From Arthrobacter gandavensis (GTDB taxonomy: Bacteria; Actinomycetota; Actinomycetes; Actinomycetales; Micrococcaceae): DNA of 64,000 nucleotides. Location of the stretch: positions 62,001-126,000 of the forward strand of contig NZ_VTFU01000005.1 in NCBI RefSeq assembly GCF_009192735.1, written 5' to 3'. The notes under the pieces were generated by a model. That model searched no databases. It had not been told where the DNA came from and saw nothing but the letters and a program-made list of their open reading frames with translations. Shown piece after piece: positions 34,742 through 43,806 of the stretch (positions within the stretch are counted from its first letter, which is position 1; every line of letters starts with the position of its first letter). The translations under genes were made by a program, and so were the position numbers.

Positions 34742-36634
34742 CTACGCCGCAGCGAAGCGCTCCTTCAGGGTCTGCAGCTCGGTCACGAGGTCTTCGGGCA
34801 GTGACTCGCCGAAGCGGGCGTACCATTCCTCGATGCCGGCGAGCTCCTTCTTCCACTCCTCAGGGTCCACGCGCACTGCGGCTTCAACATCCGCCGGTGT
34901 CATGTCCATGCCGCTGAGGTCCAGGGAATCTCCGGTGGGCACGTACCCGATCGGGGTTTCCACCGCGTCAGCCGTGCCTTCGATCCGCTCAATGACCCAC
35001 TTCAGCACGCGGGAGTTGTCCCCAAAGCCCGGCCAGGCAAAGCCGCCGTCGGCGGTGCGCCGGAACCAGTTGACCAGGAAGATCTTCGGCAGGGTTTCCT
35101 GGTTGGCCTTGCCGCTGAGCGTGATCCAGTGGCGGAGGTAGTCACCGGCGTCGTAGCCCATGAACGGCAGCATGGCCATCGGGTCGCGGCGGACCACGCC
35201 AACCTGGCCGGCTGCGGCGGCGGTGGTTTCCGAGGACAGGGTGGAACCCATGAAGATGCCGTTGGTCCAGTCACGGGACTGGGTCACCAGGGGAACCGTG
35301 GTCTTGCGGCGGCCGCCGAAGAGGATGGCCGAAACGGGCACCCCGTTCGGGGAGTGGTATTCCTCGGCCAGCATGTCGATCTGGTCGATCGGCGTGCAGA
35401 AGCGGGAGTTCGGGTGTGCGGCGGGGTGGCCGGCGTCCGGCGTCCAGTCGTTGCCGAGCCAGTCGGTCAGGTGGGCCGGGGCATCATCCGTCATGCCTTC
35501 CCACCACACTCCGCCGGTGTCGGTCAATGCCACGTTGGTGAAGATGGAGTTGCCCTTGGCGATGGCGCGCATGGCGTTGGGGTTGGTGCTCCAGCCGGTG
35601 CCGGGGGCGACGCCGAACAGGCCGGCTTCCGGGTTGGTGGCGCGCAGTTCGCCGTTGTGTCCGAAGCGCATCCAGGTGATGTCGTCGCCGAGGGTTTCGA
35701 CTTTCCAGCCATCGATGGTCGGGTCCAGGAGAGCGAGGTTTGTCTTGCCGCAGGCGGACGGGAAGGCCGCAGCGACGAAGTAGTCCTTCTTTTCCGGGCT
35801 CGTCAGCTTCAGGATCAGCATGTGCTCGGCCAGCCAGCCTTCATCCCGCGCCATGATCGATGCGATGCGCAGGGCGTAGCATTTCTTGCCCAGCAGCGCG
35901 TTACCGCCGTAACCGGAGCCGTAGGACCAGATGGACCGGTCTTCCGGGAAGTGCACAATCCATTTTTCGTCGCTGCAGGGCCAGGCAACGTCCTCTTCGC
36001 CTTCAGCCAGCGGGGCGCCCACGGAATGCAGTGCCGGCACAAAGAACGCGTCCAGCTCTTCCATCTTGCGCAGCACGTCCGTGCCGATGCGGGCCATGAT
36101 GCGCATGGAGGCAACAACGTAGGCGCTGTCGGTGATTTCGACGCCGAACTTGGGGTCCTCCGCTTCGAGGTGGCCCATGACGAAGGGAATGACGTACATG
36201 GTGCGGCCGCGCATGGAGCCGGCGAACAGTCCGTCCAGCTTCTCCCGCATCTGTGACGGTTCCATCCAGTTGTTGGTGAAGCCTGCGTCCTTCTTCTTTT
36301 CGGAGCAGATGAAGGTCTGCTCCTCGACGCGCGCCACGTCCTTGGGGTCGGAGAAAGCCGCGAAGGAGTTCGGGAACTCCTCGGGGTTCAGCCGAACCAG
36401 GGTTCCTGATTCCACCAGTTCGTCAGTCAGGCGCTTGTTTTCCGCTTCGGATCCGTCGACCCAGTACACGCGGTCGGGCTGCGTCAGCTTGGCCACCTGC
36501 TGAACCCAGTCAAGCAGAGCCTTGTGTGTGGTGGGAGCTTCGGCGGAAGCCCCCGTGGTGTTGCTGTCCAAATGGCTCGGAGCAGCGTTTTCGCCGCTCT
36601 CATCGAGAACTAGCTGACGCGCGTCATCGCCCAT
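34742..36634 (-). CDS. pckG: Phosphoenolpyruvate carboxykinase (GTP)
   Basis: 630-residue gluconeogenic enzyme converting oxaloacetate and GTP to PEP. The PEPCK-specific kinase-1 loop [10 protein letters not shown] with the reactive cysteine is near residue 290. Other hallmarks are [21 protein letters not shown], the metal-binding region, GDDITWMRF and PSGGRRKTT-like [10 protein letters not shown]. Length matches the GTP family (about 600-630) rather than the ATP family. The ATG at 36634 has AAGGGAAG about 7 nt upstream. The region upstream carries a CRP-type site, fitting regulation by carbon supply. Transcription ends at the shared hairpin. Confidence 0.97.
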   Translation of the reverse strand: MGDDARQLVLDESGENAAPSHLDSNTTGASAEAPTTHKALLDWVQQVAKLTQPDRVYWVDGSEAENKRLTDELVESGTLVRLNPEEFPNSFAAFSDPKDVARVEEQTFICSEKKKDAGFTNNWMEPSQMREKLDGLFAGSMRGRTMYVIPFVMGHLEAEDPKFGVEITDSAYVVASMRIMARIGTDVLRKMEELDAFFVPALHSVGAPLAEGEEDVAWPCSDEKWIVHFPEDRSIWSYGSGYGGNALLGKKCYALRIASIMARDEGWLAEHMLILKLTSPEKKDYFVAAAFPSACGKTNLALLDPTIDGWKVETLGDDITWMRFGHNGELRATNPEAGLFGVAPGTGWSTNPNAMRAIAKGNSIFTNVALTDTGGVWWEGMTDDAPAHLTDWLGNDWTPDAGHPAAHPNSRFCTPIDQIDMLAEEYHSPNGVPVSAILFGGRRKTTVPLVTQSRDWTNGIFMGSTLSSETTAAAAGQVGVVRRDPMAMLPFMGYDAGDYLRHWITLSGKANQETLPKIFLVNWFRRTADGGFAWPGFGDNSRVLKWVIERIEGTADAVETPIGYVPTGDSLDLSGMDMTPADVEAAVRVDPEEWKKELAGIEEWYARFGESLPEDLVTELQTLKERFAAA

Positions 36635-36941
36635 GACTCTTCCCTTCGTTGGGTCAGTGGTGTGATTTTGATGCTAGTTGTCGGCCTGCCGATGCCCCCG
36701 GTGAGAAAGGTAGTACCTATAATGGCGGTCCTGCAGAGATTCCCTAGAACTCAGGAAACTTGTGCGGCCCAGCATACTCCAATGTGACGAAGGTCATATA
36801 GACCGGTCTAGTTGTCCGACGTCACGTTCCAGGATTAGGCAGCTCTCAGAAACTGGGCTATAGTTATTTACGGCCAAACAGCCACGGACAAACTTTGAAG
36901 GAAAGCCTCAACGGGGCGGAACTTGAAAAACAATCCAAAAT
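36635..36941. promoter_or_regulatory. pckG / tRNA-Arg divergent regulatory region
   Basis: A 307-nt region without a gene. It holds TGTGA-N6-TCATA at 36783-36798 (CRP/GlxR-like, nine of ten), a perfect 12-nt palindrome TAGACCGGTCTA at 36799-36810 directly beside it, and a likely tRNA promoter with TATAGT at 36859-36864 preceded by TTAGGC about 18 nt upstream. The pckG transcription start is not clear to me. Confidence 0.55.
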
Positions 36942-37017
36942 GCGTGCGTAGCTCAACGGATAGAGCATCTGACTACGGATCAGAAGGTTGGGGGTTCGAA
37001 TCCCTTCGCGCGCACCA
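36942..37017 (+). tRNA. tRNA-Arg (anticodon ACG)
   Basis: Acceptor GCGTGCG pairs with CGCGCGC (one G-T). The stem TCTGA/TCAGA encloses CTACGGA, giving anticodon ACG (read as ICG after deamination by TadA, whose gene is also in this window). The T arm contains TTCGAAT, and CCA is encoded. Confidence 0.97.
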
Positions 37018-37020
37018 CTG

Positions 37021-37066
37021 AAACCCGGTTTGACCAGTAGAAATACTGGCCAGACCGGGTTTTTTG
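37021..37066 (+). terminator. Rho-independent terminator after tRNA-Arg
   Basis: AAACCCGGT pairs with ACCGGGTTT, with an inner CCAGTA/TACTGG stem, followed by a T run. Confidence 0.93.
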
Positions 37067-37105
37067 TTGCCCGGAAAGGGTCCCTCCCGCTTTAACGGGA
37101 GGGGC

Positions 37106-38317
37106 TTAGCGGGCCAGCTTCCGGAGCTCGACTCCGGGGTCTGCCAGCTGGGCCGGATCAACTGAAATGCGTCGGTCGATAATGCGCCGGGCGGCACGAA
37201 CCGTCATTCCGCCGTCTATCGCGGCACAGCCCTCCATGTACCCTGCGGCGTCCAGCCGGAACGAAGCCATGGGCTGGCCGTCTTTCATCCTGGTCACGAT
37301 ACGGCCTTCCCCCACCATCGATCCCGCTCCCTCGACGTGGACTCCATGGCGGTCGGTCCAGAACCACGGCGCGCCGTGGACCGGCGGCTGCTGGTCCAGA
37401 AGTGCAGCGGCAGCGGTGCTGCCGGTATTGCGCGCATGTTCCCAGTGCTCGGCCCGGCGCAGCAGCGTTCCGTCGGACAGGCGGGTGCGGGCGGCGTCCC
37501 CCACGGCGAAAACATTCGGGTGACTGGTCCGCTGGTGTTCGTCCACCAGGATGCCGTTGTCAGTGTCGAGGCCCGCGGATGCGGCAAGCCCCGCCTCCGG
37601 AACAACCCCAATCCCCACCAGCACCAGGTCTGCGTGCACGTCCGGGCTGCCGGAAATAGTGATGCTGTGCTGCGCCCCGGCCCGGGTGATGGCCAGGGGC
37701 AGTCCGGTGATGACGCGGATACCCCTCTCCTCATGCATGCGGTGCAGCCTGTGCGCCAGCTCCACACCCACGGCGGGCACCAGCGGTGGATCGACCGGAT
37801 CGATCAGGGTCACTTCAGCTCCGAGGGCCAGTGCCGAGGACGCGGTCTCGGCGCCAATCAGTCCTGCACCGATGATGGCCAGCCGCACGCCGGGATGCAG
37901 CAGTTCCCGCAGCTTGTCGGCATCGCCGCGCTTTCTCAGCTGAAGAACCGTGTCCAGGTCACCGCCGGGGATTTCCAGCCTGCGGGCGGCGGCACCGGTG
38001 GCCAGCACGATTTTGCCGGCGGGCACCTCCCTGCCGTCCTCCAGCAGCACAATGCCGTCGTCCGGTTTCAGGGCCGCCGCCTTCCCGGTCAAGAGCTCGA
38101 TACCCTGCTCCGTGAACCATTCCTTCCCGGCCAGCAGGATCTGTTCGCTGCTGCGGGTGCCGAGCAAATAGTCCTTGCTCAGCGGCGGGCGGTCATAGGG
38201 CAGGCCTTCGGGATCGATGATTCCTATGTGTCCCCCGAAGCCCCGGGTTCGCAGTTCTCGGGCTGTGGCGAATCCCGCCATGCCGCCGCCTGCAATGATG
38301 ACGGATCCAAGGGCCAT
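37106..38317 (-). CDS. Ferredoxin/rubredoxin reductase-like FAD oxidoreductase
   Basis: 403-residue NAD(P)H-dependent flavoprotein. FAD motif VIIAGGGMAGFATARELR at the N-terminus, then YDRPPLSKDYLLG, characteristic of BphA4/rubredoxin reductases. The NAD(P) motif is AIIGAGLIGAETASSALALG (about 148) and the FAD aspartate is in VFAVGDAAR (about 268). A C-terminal interface domain follows. Such enzymes pass electrons to a ferredoxin serving an oxygenase or P450, but no ferredoxin or oxygenase gene is adjacent. Divergent from a disulfide-reductase-like gene across 145 nt. Confidence 0.9.
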   Translation of the reverse strand: MALGSVIIAGGGMAGFATARELRTRGFGGHIGIIDPEGLPYDRPPLSKDYLLGTRSSEQILLAGKEWFTEQGIELLTGKAAALKPDDGIVLLEDGREVPAGKIVLATGAAARRLEIPGGDLDTVLQLRKRGDADKLRELLHPGVRLAIIGAGLIGAETASSALALGAEVTLIDPVDPPLVPAVGVELAHRLHRMHEERGIRVITGLPLAITRAGAQHSITISGSPDVHADLVLVGIGVVPEAGLAASAGLDTDNGILVDEHQRTSHPNVFAVGDAARTRLSDGTLLRRAEHWEHARNTGSTAAAALLDQQPPVHGAPWFWTDRHGVHVEGAGSMVGEGRIVTRMKDGQPMASFRLDAAGYMEGCAAIDGGMTVRAARRIIDRRISVDPAQLADPGVELRKLAR

Positions 38318-38462
38318 GTTTTTTCCTAGCTAAAGCACTGAGCAGTCCTACCAGCCTAGGCGCATCCCAAGTTTTCCTGCGCGCCGGATTGAATGCAGTG
38401 GCACACACACTGGCCCGTGCGGGGACTTTCGCAGCACCGCGTCGGCATGCCAAGCTCTGTCC

Positions 38463-39935
38463 ATGACTGGACACAACGACACGGAACACGGTGGCACAGC
38501 GGCACATCAGCACTCGGAGCGCAGGGAGACGGACGTCGTCGTCCTTGGCGCCGGGGCGGTGGGTGAAAATGCGGCGGGGCGGGTGGTCCAGGGAGGACTC
38601 GACGTCGTCCTCGTGGAACCTGCCCTCATCGGCGGTGAGTGCTCCTACTGGGCCTGCATGCCGTCCAAGGCGCTGCTGCGGCCCGGAACCGCCCTGCATG
38701 CCGCACAGTCCGTTGCCGGTTCACGGGAAGCCGTGACCGGAAACCTGAAGGCGCAGGCAGTGCTGGACCGCCGCGACAGCTTCACGTCGCACTGGGATGA
38801 CTCCAGCCAGCAGGAGTGGGTGGAGGGCGCCGGAATCGGCCTGGTGCGGGGCCGGGGGCGCCTGACCAGTCCGCGCGAGGTCACAGTGGAGTACGACGAC
38901 GGCGGGACGCTCACGCTTGCGGCCCGCCATGCCGTCGTCCTGGCCACCGGCTCGCATCCGATCGAACCGCCGGTGAAGGGACTGGACCAGGTCCGGTACT
39001 GGGGCACCCGGGAAGCGACCTCTGCCCAGGAAGTCCCTGATCGGCTGATCGTCCTTGGCGGCGGAGTTGCGGGAACTGAACTCTCACAGGCATGGGCCCG
39101 GCTCGGTTCCGAGGTGACCCTGGTGGTGCGGCACGACATCCTGGACACGTACCCGGACCCGGCTCGCGAACTGGTCCGCGCAGGCCTGGAATCCGACGGC
39201 GTTTCGCTGCGGACGTTCACCACCCCCGACTTTGTCCGCGGAACTGCCGGCGGAGGTGTCGAGATGGGGTTGCCGGACGGCACCGTGCTTGCAGCCGACA
39301 AGCTGCTCGTTGCCACCGGCCGGGCTCCGGCACTGGCGCATCTGGGCCTGGAGGATCTCGGACTCGACGCCGTGCGCCTGGCCTCCGACGACGCAGGGCT
39401 GGTGGAGGGCACCGATTGGCTCTATGTGGTCGGTGATGCCGCGGGCAAAGTACTGCTGACGCATCAGGGAAAGTATGAGGCGCGGGCCACCGGTTCGGCC
39501 ATCACCGCGCGTGCCCGTGGCGACCTGTCCCCCACCGAAGCTCCGCGGGCATGGAGCCGGGAAGCCTCGACGGCTAACCATGTTGCGGTGCCGCAGGTGG
39601 TGTTTACTGATCCGGAAATAGCCATGGTTGGCCGGACCGTCGAACAGGCACGGAAGGACGGCATCAACGCATCGGAAACCTCGCTGGAGCTGTCCGTCGC
39701 CGGTTCGTCTCTGTTCGCCGACGATTATCGGGGCTGGGCCCAGATGGTGGTGGATGAAGACCGCAGGGTGCTCGTCGGCATGACCTTTGCCGGACCTGGG
39801 GTCTCCGAGCTGCTCCATGCCGCCACCATCGCCATTACCGGGGAGGTGCCGCTGGAGCGTTTATGGCATGCGGTCCCCTCGTATCCCACCATCAGCGAGG
39901 TTTGGCTGCGGCTGCTGGAGAAGTACGGGCTGTAG
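38463..39935 (+). CDS. Pyridine nucleotide-disulfide oxidoreductase lacking the His of the catalytic dyad
   Basis: 490 residues, dihydrolipoamide/mercuric reductase superfamily. The FAD motif is VVLGAGAVGENAAGRVV. The redox-active pair is kept as GGECSYWACMPSK (C-x4-C). The NAD motif is IVLGGGVAGTELSQAWARLG and the FAD aspartate is in YVVGDAAGK. In the C-terminal dimer domain the usual HPT-x-x-E dyad reads SYPTISE, so the base histidine is tyrosine. That argues against a standard lipoamide dehydrogenase; a quinone or other reductase is possible. The His-rich N-terminus (about 20 residues) is extra. The start is ATG 38463. No partner gene. Confidence 0.88.
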   Translation: MTGHNDTEHGGTAAHQHSERRETDVVVLGAGAVGENAAGRVVQGGLDVVLVEPALIGGECSYWACMPSKALLRPGTALHAAQSVAGSREAVTGNLKAQAVLDRRDSFTSHWDDSSQQEWVEGAGIGLVRGRGRLTSPREVTVEYDDGGTLTLAARHAVVLATGSHPIEPPVKGLDQVRYWGTREATSAQEVPDRLIVLGGGVAGTELSQAWARLGSEVTLVVRHDILDTYPDPARELVRAGLESDGVSLRTFTTPDFVRGTAGGGVEMGLPDGTVLAADKLLVATGRAPALAHLGLEDLGLDAVRLASDDAGLVEGTDWLYVVGDAAGKVLLTHQGKYEARATGSAITARARGDLSPTEAPRAWSREASTANHVAVPQVVFTDPEIAMVGRTVEQARKDGINASETSLELSVAGSSLFADDYRGWAQMVVDEDRRVLVGMTFAGPGVSELLHAATIAITGEVPLERLWHAVPSYPTISEVWLRLLEKYGL

Positions 39936-39951
39936 GCACGGTTCCGCCGGC

Positions 39952-40037
39952 GTCAGGTCCGGCTGTCAGGCCCGCGTGTCAGGTCCGCCTGTCAGGCCCG
40001 CGTGTCAGGCCCCAGGCCCGGCTGTCAGGCCCGGCGG
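39952..40037 (+). repeat. 13-nt tandem repeat array reaching into the sixA stop codon
   Basis: Units GTCAGG(T/C)CCG(G/C)(C/G)T begin at 39952, 39965, 39978, 39991, 40004 and 40024, with one unit lengthened by an inserted CCAGGCC. The final unit contains the end of the convergent sixA gene, stop included. No spacers between units, so it is not a CRISPR array. Confidence 0.9.
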
Positions 40038-40549
40038 ACAATGAAGTCGGAGATCCGGGCGTCGCGCCCGTCGAGCTCCGCCCACGGTTTGGCCGATTCC
40101 ATGACGGTAAGGCCGGAGGTGGGGTAGTCGGTGGCCATTTCCATGACCGCGTCCTCGTTCGACTCCACCGAGGCCAGCCGCATGGCCAGATCCTGCACGC
40201 CGGGAAGATGGGTAATCACCAGCAGGCTGGTCACCGTTTCGGGAACGTTGTTGATGACGCTGAGGATTTGAGCGGCTGAGGCGCTGTAAAGACTGTCCTC
40301 GAGCTTGGGGGTGGGCCCCTTATCGCCCAGTTCCTCGCAGATCCAGGTGCAGGTTTGCCGGGTCCGGAGTGCGGAGGAGCAAAGGATGAAATCCGGGATG
40401 GAGTCGTTTTCCACCATCCACCGTCCGGCCAGGGGTGCGTCCCGGTGTCCGCGGCTGGACAGCGGCCGCTCGTGGTCGGAAACGTCCCGGGGCCAAGCCG
40501 CCTTCGCGTGCCGCAGGAGCATCAGCTTTTTAAGGTGGTGGCCGCTCAT
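40025..40549 (-). CDS. SixA-like histidine phosphatase
   Basis: 174-residue histidine-acid phosphatase. The catalytic motif LLRHAKAAW is at the N-terminus, the second arginine is in CSSALRTRQTC, and the second histidine is in LLVITHLPGVQDLA. Family members remove phosphate from phosphohistidine in phosphorelays or from small substrates. Small single-domain size fits SixA. No adjacent kinase, but an OmpR-type regulator is encoded just upstream on the same strand. The 3' end lies in a 13-nt repeat array. Confidence 0.88.
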   Translation of the reverse strand: MSGHHLKKLMLLRHAKAAWPRDVSDHERPLSSRGHRDAPLAGRWMVENDSIPDFILCSSALRTRQTCTWICEELGDKGPTPKLEDSLYSASAAQILSVINNVPETVTSLLVITHLPGVQDLAMRLASVESNEDAVMEMATDYPTSGLTVMESAKPWAELDGRDARISDFIVRRA

Positions 40550-40608
40550 GCGCTCAGTCTATCGGCGGTACCGGCACCAAGATTCCCGGTTCCGGCACCG
40601 CCGATCCA

Positions 40609-41466
40609 TCAGATGCTGTATTCGGGTGCTGCCCAGACCACTACTTCGGGGTGCTCGTAGAAGCGGTACCCCTGGCCGCGGACGGTCCGTACGGTGTTGG
40701 CCAACCGGCCGAGCTTTGAACGGAGCCGGCGGATGTGCACGTCAATGGTCCGCTCGTTCGGCACTTCCTCGGCATTGCGCCACAGACCGGCCAGCAGTTC
40801 CTCGCGGCCCACGGTCCGGGTGGCGTTCTCCACCAGGTAGTTGAGCAGTTCGAATTCCTTGAAGGTCAGGTTCAGGGTGTCGCCGTCCAGGTGCACTTCC
40901 CGGCGGGAAAGGTCAATCAGGACTCCGGACGGGCGGGGTGCGGTCTGGGCCTGGACCTGCGGAGTCTCCGGACGCTGCCGGCGCTGCGCTGTCGGGTCTC
41001 CCAGCGCCTGGCGCACGACGTCGATGTCCGTGCCTGCTGCCTCGGCCGGGGCCAGGGCAACGGCGGCATGGCTCTGCGCTCCGGGGCACAGCGTCTGGAT
41101 GTAGGCACGCACTTCCTGCGCCAGTTTGGTCAGCGAGGTGCCGTTGGCGGCCGCTGTGTCTTCGTCGAGTCCCACGTAGATGACGAATCCGCGGGCAACG
41201 GTGTCATTGCTGACCGCCTGGGGACCGGGGATTCCGTTGGGAGTGACGACGGCGGTCGGCGCCGTCATCGGTGATGCGTCGGAGGAGCCGACGGACTGCA
41301 GGGGACGGGTTGGCTGCGGGTTGTATCCCTGAATCCCGTACTGGGATCCGTAGGCCGGAGCGCCGTATTGGCGGGGAAAGTCCCCAGCTGCACCCTGCCG
41401 GGCCGCAGTGGCCCGGTTCTGTGCATTGCGCAGTGAAATGTGTACGTACCCTGATGCTACTGACAT
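40609..41466 (-). CDS. Orphan OmpR/PhoB-type winged-helix transcriptional regulator
   Basis: 285 residues. The C-terminal winged helix (about 185-275) contains LTFKEFELLNYLVENATRTV, then REELLAGLWRNAEEVPNERT and RSKLGRLANTVRTVRGQGYRF. The N-terminal half is not a response-regulator receiver: it begins with a Gln/Gly/Tyr-rich low-complexity stretch (about 25-60), then a small domain with GFVIYVGLDEDTAAANGTSL and LAQEVRAYIQTLCPG, without the acidic pocket and phosphoacceptor pattern. Thus it probably responds to a ligand or protein rather than phosphorylation. No histidine kinase is nearby. An unusually long upstream region (503 nt) precedes it. Confidence 0.85.
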   Translation of the reverse strand: MSVASGYVHISLRNAQNRATAARQGAAGDFPRQYGAPAYGSQYGIQGYNPQPTRPLQSVGSSDASPMTAPTAVVTPNGIPGPQAVSNDTVARGFVIYVGLDEDTAAANGTSLTKLAQEVRAYIQTLCPGAQSHAAVALAPAEAAGTDIDVVRQALGDPTAQRRQRPETPQVQAQTAPRPSGVLIDLSRREVHLDGDTLNLTFKEFELLNYLVENATRTVGREELLAGLWRNAEEVPNERTIDVHIRRLRSKLGRLANTVRTVRGQGYRFYEHPEVVVWAAPEYSI

Positions 41467-41969
41467 GTTGCAACCTCAATGTGAATGACCGTCATCACGC
41501 TCGAATGCTGGGGGTGTGCCCGGGTCGAGATGGCGCAGTTTTCGCCCGTCATTGGGCCTGAGTGGTGCCTGAGATATGGGGGTGGGTAACTCAGGCGTGC
41601 ATTCGACAACAGCACGGCTTCTCGCCGGCGTGACCGGCGGGAAGGACTGCGACAGGTGCTGCCGTGTGGATGTTCACATTACGGATTATTGCATGTAACA
41701 AAGGAGTGCGCGCAAGTAATAATGCTCACTTTGTCTCACCATGTGGACACTTAAGGGGTAAAAGTGATGCACCTCACAAATATGCCCGGCAAATGTCCCT
41801 TTTCAGGAAGGGCACCAGTGCCCTATGGTGCGGCTGATTTTCGGCACCGTTCGGCCTATCTGAAACAAAAATGCACCCGCAGGCAGGCAACGCCTACAAA
41901 CGGATGCGAGTCAAGCACGATGAGCGGTGTCCACATACTGGACACCGCTCTTGTGTTCGCTGAAGCTTT
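41467..41969. other. 503-nt non-coding gap between winged-helix regulator and upp
   Basis: No convincing gene. It holds the presumed promoter of the leftward regulator, an inverted repeat TGTGGATGTTCACA around 41671-41684, and a hairpin at 41922-41950. An AAGGAG-containing stretch is followed only by a 10-codon frame (MLTLSHHVDT) with poor spacing. The AT-rich composition between 41680 and 41880 differs from the flanks. Confidence 0.6.
41922..41950. terminator. Hairpin downstream of upp
   Basis: GAGCGGTGTCC pairs with GGACACCGCTC around a 5-7 nt loop, 20 nt past the upp stop. TTGTGTT follows on the plus strand. Confidence 0.65.
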
Positions 41970-42605
41970 CTAGTCGACCACGCCGTACAGGCGGTCTCCG
42001 GCATCCCCCAAGCCCGGGACGATGTAGGACTTCTCGTCGAGCCGCTCATCGATTGATGCCAGCACGATGGTCACATCGGCGTCCGCGAGTTCGCTCTGCA
42101 GGATTTCCAGCCCTTCGGGAGCAGCCAGCAGGCAAATGCACGTGATGTCTGCGGCGCCGCGCTTGAAGAGGAACTTGATGGCTTCGCGGAGCGTGCCGCC
42201 CGTGGCCAGCATGGGGTCCAGGACGAAAACCTGGCGTCCGGTGAGGTCATCCGGAAGCCTTTCCGCGTACGTGATCGCTTCGAGGGTCTCCTCATTGCGG
42301 GCCATGCCCAGGAATCCCACCTCAGCCGTGGGAACCAGCCGGGTCATGCCTTCCAACATGCCGAGCCCGGCACGCAGGATCGGCACCACCAGCGGAGTGG
42401 GCTTGACCAGTCCGGTGCCAACCGCCGCCGTGACGGGAGTCTCGATCTGGACGGGCTCAACGCGAACGTTGCGGGTGGCTTCATAGGCCAAAAGGGTGAC
42501 GAGTTCTTCCGTGAGCTGTCGAAACACCGGTGAAGGGGTGTTTTTATCGCGGAGAACGGTGAGTTTGTGGGCAACAAGGGGGTGATCCACTACAAGTACG
42601 CGCAT
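41970..42605 (-). CDS. upp: Uracil phosphoribosyltransferase
   Basis: 211-residue pyrimidine-salvage enzyme making UMP from uracil and PRPP. The PRPP-binding loop [16 protein letters not shown] is near residue 130 and the uracil-binding C-terminus [14 protein letters not shown] is intact; length is the family standard. ATG at 42605. Divergent from tadA across 103 nt. Confidence 0.97.
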   Translation of the reverse strand: MRVLVVDHPLVAHKLTVLRDKNTPSPVFRQLTEELVTLLAYEATRNVRVEPVQIETPVTAAVGTGLVKPTPLVVPILRAGLGMLEGMTRLVPTAEVGFLGMARNEETLEAITYAERLPDDLTGRQVFVLDPMLATGGTLREAIKFLFKRGAADITCICLLAAPEGLEILQSELADADVTIVLASIDERLDEKSYIVPGLGDAGDRLYGVVD

Positions 42606-42708
42606 GCTTCAAAACTACCATTCTCAGGGGTGGTTGCCCCTGCCGCACCCGCGGCTGTCCGACTGCGGTGAGAGCGGGCAACGGCGGTGATTGCGGGAAG
42701 ATAGGAAC

Positions 42709-43179
42709 ATGATGCCCCCTACAGTGCAGCATGAGGCGTGGATGGATCTTGCCCTTGCTGAAGCCCGCGGAGCCCTGGCAACCCAGGACGTGCCCATCGG
42801 CGCCGTCGTTATTGGTCCCGACGGGACTGTAATTGGCACCGGCCGCAACGAGCGCGAGGCCAGCGGAGACCCCACGGCGCACGCAGAAGTGGTGGCCATC
42901 CGCCAAGCCGCTGCGAAGGTGGGCGAGTGGCGGCTGGAGGGCTGCACCCTGGTGGTGACCCTGGAACCCTGCGCCATGTGTGCGGGAGCAATTGTGCTGG
43001 CCCGGATTCCCCGCGTGGTCTTCGGAGCGTGGGACGAGAAGGCCGGAGCCGCTGGATCGGTGTTCGACATCCTTCGGGAGCGGCGCCTGAACCATTGGGT
43101 GGAGGTTTTCCCGGAGGTTCGTGAGGATGAATGCGCCAAGCTGCTCACTGACTTTTTCGGCTCTCGGCGATCGGGCTGA
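42709..43179 (+). CDS. tadA: tRNA-specific adenosine deaminase
   Basis: About 156 residues. It deaminates adenosine 34 of tRNA-Arg(ACG) to inosine. The zinc site is HAEVVAI (His with the catalytic Glu) and EPCAMCAGAIV (two Cys). A target tRNA-Arg(ACG) gene is present at 36942. The ATG at 42709 has AGGAAC upstream; a second ATG follows immediately. The longer frame back to a TTG is not favoured. Confidence 0.95.
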   Translation: MMPPTVQHEAWMDLALAEARGALATQDVPIGAVVIGPDGTVIGTGRNEREASGDPTAHAEVVAIRQAAAKVGEWRLEGCTLVVTLEPCAMCAGAIVLARIPRVVFGAWDEKAGAAGSVFDILRERRLNHWVEVFPEVREDECAKLLTDFFGSRRSG

Positions 43180-43239
43180 CAAGGGCCGGTATTCCTACGT
43201 AGGCTTACTAAATCCGAACCCGACCCAAGGAGTTCCTCA

Positions 43240-43725
43240 ATGAGTGCAGATCAGGACGGACTGAATACAGTCGTCAAAATCCTCGAACACGCCAAGATTG
43301 CGCAGCTCACCACCATGACTGCCGGAGGCAACCTGGTGAGCCGGCCGCTGGAACTGCAGGAGACAGATTCCGACGGAAACCTGTGGTTCTTCACGCAGGA
43401 TCCATCTCCCAAGGCCGACGAAATCCGCACCAACCCCAACGTGAACGTCTCGGTCCACGATTCCAAGGGTTACCTCTCCATCAGCGGCAAGGCCTCCATC
43501 ACCAAGGACGAAGGCAAGATCGAGGAGCTGTGGAAGAACTCCGTTTCGGCCTGGTTCGATGGGGGCCGCGAGGATCCGAGCATTGCGCTGATCAAGGTGG
43601 ACGCCGACACGGCCGAATACTGGGCCTCCGATGAACCCCGGGTTGCGAGCATCTTCAAGATCGCCAAGAGCACCGTCACCGGCGACACACCCGACATCGG
43701 CAAGAACGACGTCGTCGACCTCTAG
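43240..43725 (+). CDS. PNPOx-fold flavin protein, general stress protein 26 type
   Basis: 161-residue split-barrel protein. Seen: IAQLTTMTAGGNLVSRPLELQ, LWFFTQDPSPKADEI and VNVSVHDSKGYLSISGKAS, followed by WKNSVSAWFDGGREDPSIALIKV. These match the Bacillus YdaG/GSP26-like group that binds FMN, FAD or F420 and is often stress-induced. The ATG at 43240 follows AAGGAG by 7 nt. Single gene ahead of tRNA-Ser. Physiological substrate unknown. Confidence 0.9.
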   Translation: MSADQDGLNTVVKILEHAKIAQLTTMTAGGNLVSRPLELQETDSDGNLWFFTQDPSPKADEIRTNPNVNVSVHDSKGYLSISGKASITKDEGKIEELWKNSVSAWFDGGREDPSIALIKVDADTAEYWASDEPRVASIFKIAKSTVTGDTPDIGKNDVVDL

Positions 43726-43806
43726 CAGTGCCGCACCGGGACCGCGCAGAGGCGTGGAACCGGCCGTTTTGGGGCACAGCGTTTTAGCCGGTAAGGTTGA
43801 CGCGTT

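Noticed and set aside
39952-40037. CRISPR array
   Set aside because: Units are only 13 nt and directly adjacent, with no spacers and no cas genes.
41764-41973. A 69-codon frame in the upp upstream gap
   Set aside because: No ribosome site, no recognised pattern, and it overlaps the hairpin and the upp stop codon region.
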